The notes under the pieces were generated by a model, which searched no databases, was not told where the DNA came from, and saw only the letters and a list, made by a program, of their open reading frames with translations. A DNA stretch of 18,544 nucleotides from an uncultured Lactobacillus sp. GTDB lineage: Bacteria > Bacillota > Bacilli > Lactobacillales > Lactobacillaceae. The stretch is taken from the NCBI GenBank assembly GCA_946482425.1, contig CAMLRO010000024.1, forward strand, positions 1 to 18,544, in the 5' to 3' direction. Within the stretch, counting starts at the first letter, position 1, and each line of letters opens with the position of its first letter. Of the stretch, positions 13,645-18,544 are shown in pieces. Made by a program: the position numbers and the translations under genes.

Positions 13645-16485
13645 ATGAATGAACCCTTGCAAGACGCCATTCTTAATGGTCTGTATGACCCTAAATATCC
13701 CGGTCATGAATTATTAGGGCCGAAACTGCTGCAAAATAATAAACAGGAGAATATTTGGCTGACGCTGCGCCAAGAGCTGCTTAACTGTCAAAATTTTACT
13801 TGGGCTATAGCCTTTGTTACTCAAGATATGCTCGTTCCCTTTAAAGTAGTTATGGCAGATTTAGCTAAGAAAAACATCTCGGGTACATTAATTACGGGTG
13901 ACTATTTAGGATTTAACAATCCCAAGGTTTTTCGTGAGTTACTTAAAATTCCCAACTTGACAGTTAAAATTACGCCGCAAAGCGGATTTCATGCTAAAGG
14001 TTATCTCTTTGAACATGAGGACTGGCAAACTTTGGTTATTGGCAGTGCTAATTTCACCCGGTCGGCTTTACTTAGTAATTACGAATGGGCCTTAAAAATC
14101 AGCTCAAAAAATAGTGCGACGCTGACAGAGCAGATTGCCCAGCAATTGCATGAGTTAAAGAATGATAGTTTGCCATTATCTGAAAGCTGGATAAGAGAAT
14201 ATGAACAAAATTGGGTAAAGCCACAAGTGCAATCTCAGGTTCATGTTAGTGAAACAACTAAAATTGTGCCAAATAAGATGCAAGAAGAAGCACTGCAGGA
14301 ATTACAAGGCTTAATTAAAGACGGACAAAAGCGGGGTCTGGTAGTTTCAGCTACTGGAACTGGCAAAACCTACTTAGGAGCATTTGCTGTCAAAGATTTT
14401 AAACCCCAGAAGTTTCTTTATGTAGTTCATCGTGAACAGATAGCTAAAAAAGCTTTAAAAAGTTTTCACCAAGTAATTGGCGAGAACTTAGCCGATTATG
14501 GTCTGTTAACTGGGCACAAGCACCAGATTGAACGCAAATATATTTTTGCCACCGTGCAGACTTTAAGTCAGCCTGAAGTACTTGCTAGTCTAAGTGCAAC
14601 AACTTTTGATTACATTTTGATTGATGAGGCCCACAGGGCAGCTGCACCAAGTTATCAGCGCATTTTTGCCAAGTTTAAACCGCAATTTTGGCTGGGAATG
14701 ACTGCCACCCCGGAAAGGATGGATGACCAGGATGTATACCGCCTCTTTGACTATAATTTAGCTTATGAGATTCGTTTGCGCGAAGCACTGGAAGAAAAAA
14801 TGCTGGCACCTTTTCATTATGTAGGCGTTGCAGATTATGAAGTTGCTGGTACTACGATTGACGAAACCACTAACTTGCGCAGACTGCTGGCGCCAGAGCG
14901 TGTTGACTATGTTTTAAAGCAGCTCGATTATTACGGTTATTGTGGTTCTCAAGCTAAAGGATTGGTTTTTTGCAGCCGCCAAGAAGAAGCGCGTGAATTA
15001 GCGCAGGCCTTTTCAGACCGTGAACATCCTGCTATCGCCTTAACTAATGAAGACAGCGAAAAAAGAAGGCTGCAAGTAGTTAAGCAGCTGGAACAAGGAC
15101 AAATTGATTACATTATTACCGTTGACCTCTTTAATGAAGGAATTGATATTCCGGCTTTAAACCAGATCATTATGTTGCGTAATACGCAGTCCAGCATTGT
15201 TTTTATCCAGCAGCTAGGCCGCGGTTTGCGTAAATATCCCGGTAAAGACTATGTCACGGTCATCGACTTTATTGGTAACTATAAAAATAATTATTTAATT
15301 CCAATTGCTTTAAATCAGGATGACAGCCGCTCGCAGGATAAGGCACGCGAAGAAAGCTTGCTTCCCAGCTTTATTGATGTTTCAACGATTAACTTTAGCC
15401 AAATTGCTTCTGCTAAGATTTTGGCTTCACTTGATCAGATTAAACTGGATAGTATTAAGGAATTGCGACAGTCATACCAGGAACTAGCGGAAAAAATAGG
15501 GCGTCCACCCCTGTTATTTGATTTTTACCGTTATGGCTCAACTTCACCCATGGTATTTGCCAATAATCATAGCCTTGAGCATTATGGTGAGTTTTTAATA
15601 AAAATGGGCGAACCTGTGAAGCTAAGTCGGTATGAGAGTGCTGTTTTATCCTTTGTTACCAAAGAGTTATTGAATGGAAAAAGACCGCATGAACTGCTAC
15701 TTTTGCAACTGCTTTTAGAAAAAAAGCAGGTTAGCCAAGAAGAATTTGAACAAGCTCTGCATGATTATGGTGCTTATGTTAATGAAAGAGTGTTAACTTC
15801 AATTGAAGATATTCTTTCTTTAAGTTTTTTTGACATCAAGCAGGGAAAGACAACTAAAAAGGAACAATATGGCGGGCAGCCACTTGTGGTTAAAGCAGAT
15901 TTATTAGATTATGCGTTAGCACCTAAATTGGCACAATCTCTTTTGCAAAATGAAACCTTTAAAAAACTTTTTACTGATGTTATCAAAACCGGCTTGGCAT
16001 TGAATCACAAGTATGATAATCAGAAGCAATTTACTCTTTATGAGCAATATGACCGTAAAGATGCTTGCCGATTATTAAATTGGCCGTTAGATGTTTCCGC
16101 ACCGATGTACGGCTATCGCGTGGATGAACATGAGACCCCCATTTTTATTACTTACCAAAAAGATTCAAAGAAAAAACGCAACGCTTTATACCATAATACT
16201 TTGGAAGATGGCCGCTGCTTGCGTTGGTATACGCGCACTCCCCGTCATATCAACTCCGCCGAGGTGCAAAAATTACTTAATACGCCCCAGATGAAGCTAT
16301 TGCTGTTTGTTAAGAAAAGTGATGCAATTGGCAAGCAGTTTTACTACTTAGGTCAAGTGCAAATTCAAAAGGACACAGTCAAAGAAGAATTGCTGGGGCC
16401 GAAGAAAAAAGCAGCGGTAGGGATGAATTTGCTGCTGGAAAAGCCGTTGAGTACAAAAATGTATGAGTTATTATTTGATGAATAA
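13645..16485 (+). CDS. PLD-type nuclease / SF2 DEAH helicase / DUF3427 fusion protein
   Basis: 946 residues from the ATG at 13645, five bases after GAGGTGA; GTG 13636 and ATG 13639 overlap that site. The N-terminal phospholipase-D-like domain (about 20-175) has one HKD half-motif: His116-x-Lys118 with GSANF at 133-137, so a dimer would be needed for a full active site. The helicase core follows: Q-like segment NKMQEEAL, Walker A SATGTGKT (Lys241), DEAH 327-330, TATP 353-356, then the second RecA domain with FCSRQEEA, NEGIDIP and QQLGRGLRK (522-530). From about residue 600 to the end is a DUF3427-type region with APMYGYRVDE and LRWYTR segments. Protein architecture PLD-SF2-DUF3427 is known in many bacteria without a firm role; nucleic-acid processing, restriction-like defence or repair are possible. 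It stands alone: no methylase, specificity or partner gene adjoins it. Confidence 0.93.
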   Translation: MNEPLQDAILNGLYDPKYPGHELLGPKLLQNNKQENIWLTLRQELLNCQNFTWAIAFVTQDMLVPFKVVMADLAKKNISGTLITGDYLGFNNPKVFRELLKIPNLTVKITPQSGFHAKGYLFEHEDWQTLVIGSANFTRSALLSNYEWALKISSKNSATLTEQIAQQLHELKNDSLPLSESWIREYEQNWVKPQVQSQVHVSETTKIVPNKMQEEALQELQGLIKDGQKRGLVVSATGTGKTYLGAFAVKDFKPQKFLYVVHREQIAKKALKSFHQVIGENLADYGLLTGHKHQIERKYIFATVQTLSQPEVLASLSATTFDYILIDEAHRAAAPSYQRIFAKFKPQFWLGMTATPERMDDQDVYRLFDYNLAYEIRLREALEEKMLAPFHYVGVADYEVAGTTIDETTNLRRLLAPERVDYVLKQLDYYGYCGSQAKGLVFCSRQEEARELAQAFSDREHPAIALTNEDSEKRRLQVVKQLEQGQIDYIITVDLFNEGIDIPALNQIIMLRNTQSSIVFIQQLGRGLRKYPGKDYVTVIDFIGNYKNNYLIPIALNQDDSRSQDKAREESLLPSFIDVSTINFSQIASAKILASLDQIKLDSIKELRQSYQELAEKIGRPPLLFDFYRYGSTSPMVFANNHSLEHYGEFLIKMGEPVKLSRYESAVLSFVTKELLNGKRPHELLLLQLLLEKKQVSQEEFEQALHDYGAYVNERVLTSIEDILSLSFFDIKQGKTTKKEQYGGQPLVVKADLLDYALAPKLAQSLLQNETFKKLFTDVIKTGLALNHKYDNQKQFTLYEQYDRKDACRLLNWPLDVSAPMYGYRVDEHETPIFITYQKDSKKKRNALYHNTLEDGRCLRWYTRTPRHINSAEVQKLLNTPQMKLLLFVKKSDAIGKQFYYLGQVQIQKDTVKEELLGPKKKAAVGMNLLLEKPLSTKMYELLFDE

Positions 16486-16519
16486 AAAAAGTCTAAGAAT
16501 TAATTTTCTTAGACTTTTT
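16486..16519 (+). terminator. Rho-independent terminator of the helicase-nuclease gene
   Basis: A perfect 14-base stem, AAAAAGTCTAAGAA with TTCTTAGACTTTTT, around a 6-base loop and ending in T residues. It begins within a few bases of the stop codon. Confidence 0.92.
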
Positions 16520-16638
16520 CTGTTGGCTTTAGCACTTTAAAAGAGAATATCATAGAGTTTTCTGCCAGGTAGCACAAACGATTAATTAAAAATATTAAAT
16601 AAAGATTAATTAAATCATTTAATTTGGCAATATCGTGT

Positions 16639-16644
16639 TAAAAT
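16639..16644 (+). promoter_or_regulatory. Extended -10 promoter element of the 83-residue protein gene
   Basis: TAAAAT preceded by TGT, an extended -10. It follows a 120-base A/T-rich spacer after the helicase terminator, in which no other element is seen. Confidence 0.45.
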
Positions 16645-16691
16645 AATAAGAAATTTCAATAAGAAGGTTTAATAAAAAGGAGGTAATAAAA

Positions 16692-16943
16692 ATGGCAGAA
16701 CATGACCTTAAAAACGCGGATCAAAGTAAAGCAATTCATAGTATTCGTCGAGAACATCGAATTAACAGAGTCGCTTTACCCCTTGCGGTCTTTTATGTAT
16801 TCTATTTAATGTGGACGGTCTTAACAGATTTAGGTTTATTTCTTAGAATTGTTACGGTCGCATTTTTTATTACACTTGTCTATTTTACTATCTCTGGAAC
16901 TATGTATTTGAGTGACAAAATAAAAAAGAAACGCGAAAAATGA
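16692..16943 (+). CDS. Small two-helix membrane protein of unknown function
   Basis: 83 residues with a near-perfect ribosome site (AAAAAGGAGGT, 8 bases before the ATG). The first 26 residues are hydrophilic and charged (IRREHRINR), then two membrane helices at about 28-48 and 53-73, then a basic tail (KIKKKREK). Positive charge at both ends predicts both termini in the cytoplasm. I do not recognise a family and see no catalytic motif. It has its own extended -10 promoter and a terminator that it shares with the convergent serine hydrolase gene, so it is an independent single-gene unit and very likely expressed. Confidence 0.85.
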   Translation: MAEHDLKNADQSKAIHSIRREHRINRVALPLAVFYVFYLMWTVLTDLGLFLRIVTVAFFITLVYFTISGTMYLSDKIKKKREK

Positions 16944-16968
16944 TTTTCAATGTTAAAAACTTTAATAG

Positions 16969-17015
16969 AAAAGGCTAATAAATCACATTGGTAAATGTTG
17001 ACTTATTAGCCTTTT
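16969..17015. terminator. Long bidirectional terminator hairpin
   Basis: AAAAGGCTAATAA (16969-16981) pairs perfectly with TTATTAGCCTTTT (17003-17015); the loop region can pair further (CATT with AATG). A/T tracts flank it on both sides. It separates the 83-residue protein gene from the convergent serine hydrolase gene. Confidence 0.88.
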
Positions 17016-17077
17016 GCGCTATAACTATTCAATTTTTAAAGTGACGAAACGTTGTTACAACCTTTTTGAACAAGAAC

Positions 17078-18202
17078 CTAGCGTTTAACAAAAGTATTAG
17101 GTTTGATATGCTGTAAAATTTCGTAACCTACATCTTTTTCGTCATTTTCATTATCATCAGTTTGATTTAAAAACATGACGATACCGTTTTGGTTATCGGC
17201 AGTTAATTGCATCCAGGTGCCAAAATGTTGCCCCATAAAACTGCCGTACGCATTTTTGATATTGTCTTTATTATATAAGTACAGTCCACCAGAGTAGTTA
17301 ATTACCTTACTCTTTAGGTGAGTCATGTAGTAATAATCGTCTTTACTTAAAATAGAGCCGTCTGCTAATCCAACTTGGATTTTGTAATATTCTTCTGGAG
17401 TCGAAAATAGATTACCCGCACCCGGGATTTGAGAAACTAGACTTTTCTTAAGATAAGTAGCATTTTGATAATTTTTACCTCCGTTTGAATAATATGAAAT
17501 GGGATCTGTCACTGTTTTAGGGATATTTTGATAAAGGTATGTATTTTGTAAATTCAACTTATTAATAATACGAGTCTGCAGATTTTCTTCATATGACTTG
17601 CCTGTAACCTGCTTGATAATGCCGGTCAGAAGAATATAATTGCTGTTATTGTAATGATAATTGCCAATTTCATCGGATGATGAAGCATTAATATTATTGA
17701 TCACCCACTTAATAGCATTATCTTCAGAATAGTTATAGCCGCGATCTATCTCTGTACCAGTAGCCATAATACCTGATGTATGAGTTAACAAGTTGCCCAC
17801 TGTAATGCTATCAGCATTTTTAAGATTGGGATACCAACGCGAGATCTTAGTGTTTTGGGTAAATTCCTTATTGGTTCCCTTAGTTTCATTAATTAGTTGG
17901 ACTACCATTGCTGCAGTTACTACTTTTTGCAGAGAAGCTGTTGGGTAAACAACTTTACTGCTGCCATTACCAATTCTTTTGCCATACCAAGCATAGCCGT
18001 AACTGATTGTTTGTGGTACTCCGTCTTTTACAACCGTAACTATGCCGCGTACATGATGCTTTTTAAAAGTGTTCCTGACAAAATTGTACATTTCAGTTTG
18101 TTTATTAGTTGTCGTTGCTGCTTTAACTTGATTGGCACTAGTAACAAGGGGCGTAGTGGCCATAAATAAAGCGGTTGTCAATGTCATAATTTTATGCTTC
18201 AA
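17078..18202 (-). CDS. Secreted serine hydrolase, beta-lactamase/penicillin-binding-protein family
   Basis: 374 residues starting at TTG 18202, with AAGGAG ten bases upstream. The next ATG (18187) would lose the basic n-region of the signal peptide, so TTG is preferred. The signal peptide has a hydrophobic core at about 5-22 and likely cleavage after VKA (26-28). Catalytic motifs of the class C beta-lactamase/AmpH-like fold: Ser90-x-x-Lys93 in SLQK, HTSG at 141-144, Tyr184-Asn-Asn in the YxN position, and HFG at 326-328 in place of KTG/HTG. There is no membrane anchor or cell-wall sorting signal, so it is probably released or held non-covalently. Members include D,D-carboxypeptidases, esterases and Fmt-type proteins, and the substrate cannot be read here. 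A TATAAT-type -10 lies on the minus strand at 18233-18238. Confidence 0.9.
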   Translation of the reverse strand: MKHKIMTLTTALFMATTPLVTSANQVKAATTTNKQTEMYNFVRNTFKKHHVRGIVTVVKDGVPQTISYGYAWYGKRIGNGSSKVVYPTASLQKVVTAAMVVQLINETKGTNKEFTQNTKISRWYPNLKNADSITVGNLLTHTSGIMATGTEIDRGYNYSEDNAIKWVINNINASSSDEIGNYHYNNSNYILLTGIIKQVTGKSYEENLQTRIINKLNLQNTYLYQNIPKTVTDPISYYSNGGKNYQNATYLKKSLVSQIPGAGNLFSTPEEYYKIQVGLADGSILSKDDYYYMTHLKSKVINYSGGLYLYNKDNIKNAYGSFMGQHFGTWMQLTADNQNGIVMFLNQTDDNENDEKDVGYEILQHIKPNTFVKR

Positions 18203-18433
18203 GATAATTTTTCTCCTTAGAAATATAGTAGTATTATAAAACTTTTAAATTAATAAAAGTATGCGAAAGGGTTAAAATTACTTAACAAACTTAATAGCCT
18301 TTGTAAATTTGTAAAATAGCCAAAATAGATATTGAAAATGGATGATTAGAGGAGAAATAAGCAAAAATTTCGATAAAAAGTCTTAGATACATAAGGGCTT
18401 ATTGACAGAGTGAGAAAAAATATCAAAAAAGAC
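18203..18433. other. A/T-rich intergenic region without a supported gene
   Basis: Upstream region of the serine hydrolase. It holds that gene's -10 (18233-18238, minus strand) and, further on, A-rich sequence that could act as an UP-element for the plus-strand promoter that follows. An isolated TTGACA at 18402-18407 has no -10 at a usable distance. No ORF with a ribosome site is seen on either strand. Confidence 0.6.
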
Positions 18434-18462
18434 TTGCAAAAGGGAGAAATAATTGCTAGTAT
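18434..18462 (+). promoter_or_regulatory. Strong plus-strand promoter, possibly P1 of an rRNA operon
   Basis: TTGCAA (18434-18439), an exact 17-base spacer and TAGTAT (18457-18462) preceded by TGC, an extended -10. The start would be near 18469. The A-rich upstream tract, a structured leader rather than a coding start, and a second -35 box about 100 bases on together resemble tandem rRNA promoters. Confidence 0.6.
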
Positions 18463-18469
18463 TAATAAC

Positions 18470-18516
18470 TGTCGTCGGGCAATGAGCCACAAGGCAAGAG
18501 GAGCCAAGGGGCGACA
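18470..18516 (+). other. Leader hairpin at the predicted transcript 5' end
   Basis: TGTCGTC (18470-18476) can pair with GGCGACA (18510-18516) over seven positions with one wobble, and shorter GGC/GCC pairs lie inside. This stretch is much richer in G and C than its surroundings and contains no start codon with a ribosome site, which suits a stable non-coding leader. It is followed by a run of A. Confidence 0.4.
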
Positions 18517-18536
18517 AAAAAATCGAGCAAAACCAG

Positions 18537-18542
18537 TTGACA
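18537..18542 (+). promoter_or_regulatory. Consensus -35 box at the window edge
   Basis: A perfect TTGACA two bases from the end of the window; its -10 would lie outside. About 100 bases after the preceding promoter, it would be the second of a tandem pair. Confidence 0.45.
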
Positions 18543-18544
18543 AA

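Noticed and set aside
18346..18543. A 65-codon minus-strand ORF at the right edge.
   Set aside because: It has no visible ribosome site, reads through the strong plus-strand promoter and leader hairpin, and its sequence looks like a chance hydrophobic reading of that leader.

Overview
The window is chromosomal DNA of a low-GC Gram-positive lactic acid bacterium, almost certainly a Lactobacillus of the acidophilus/delbrueckii lineage. The evidence is a D-lactate dehydrogenase of the L. delbrueckii/L. helveticus type, an adenosylcobalamin-dependent ribonucleotide reductase nearly collinear with the L. leichmannii enzyme, an Rgg-type regulator, AGGAGG-like ribosome binding sites, several TTG starts, and AT-rich spacers with U-tailed hairpins. 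It looks like ordinary core chromosome: I see no insertion sequence, prophage, CRISPR array or tRNA.

Layout. 1-2367 (minus): a DXS-like thiamine-diphosphate enzyme followed by a membrane-anchored alpha/beta hydrolase that runs off the window. 2611-4406 (plus): an Rgg-family regulator, then a beta-hydroxyacid dehydrogenase whose promoter carries a CcpA-type cre palindrome; a bidirectional terminator follows. 4478-8258 (minus): a vitamin B12 module made of class II ribonucleotide reductase (nrdJ), a secreted DUF4430 protein, an ECF-transporter S component and a PduO-type cobalamin adenosyltransferase. An NrdR-box-like palindrome sits on the nrdJ promoter. 8517-8702 (minus): a tiny hydrophobic membrane protein. 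8897-11314 (plus): a YjjG-type HAD nucleotidase, an aldo/keto reductase and a proC-like gene. 11406-12416 (minus): ldhD. 12744-16485 (plus): an exonuclease III-type AP endonuclease and a large PLD-nuclease/SF2-helicase/DUF3427 protein. 16692-16943 (plus): a small two-helix membrane protein. 17078-18202 (minus): a secreted serine beta-lactamase/PBP-like hydrolase. 18203-18544: no convincing gene, but a strong plus-strand promoter and then a second -35 box, a pattern that could be the tandem promoter region of an rRNA operon lying just beyond the window.

How the genes fit together. The most coherent system is the B12 module: possible surface capture (DUF4430), uptake (S component with a shared ECF energising module encoded elsewhere), conversion to adenosylcobalamin (PduO) and consumption in dNTP synthesis (NrdJ), with NrdR-type control proposed for the promoter. 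ldhD and the hydroxyacid dehydrogenase each have a cre-like site, suggesting carbon-catabolite control. The most unusual single protein is the DXS-like enzyme: it keeps the thiamine-diphosphate machinery but has lost most residues that bind glyceraldehyde 3-phosphate in true DXS, so its acceptor is probably different. All assignments come from reading the sequence and remembered family motifs; no database search was run.
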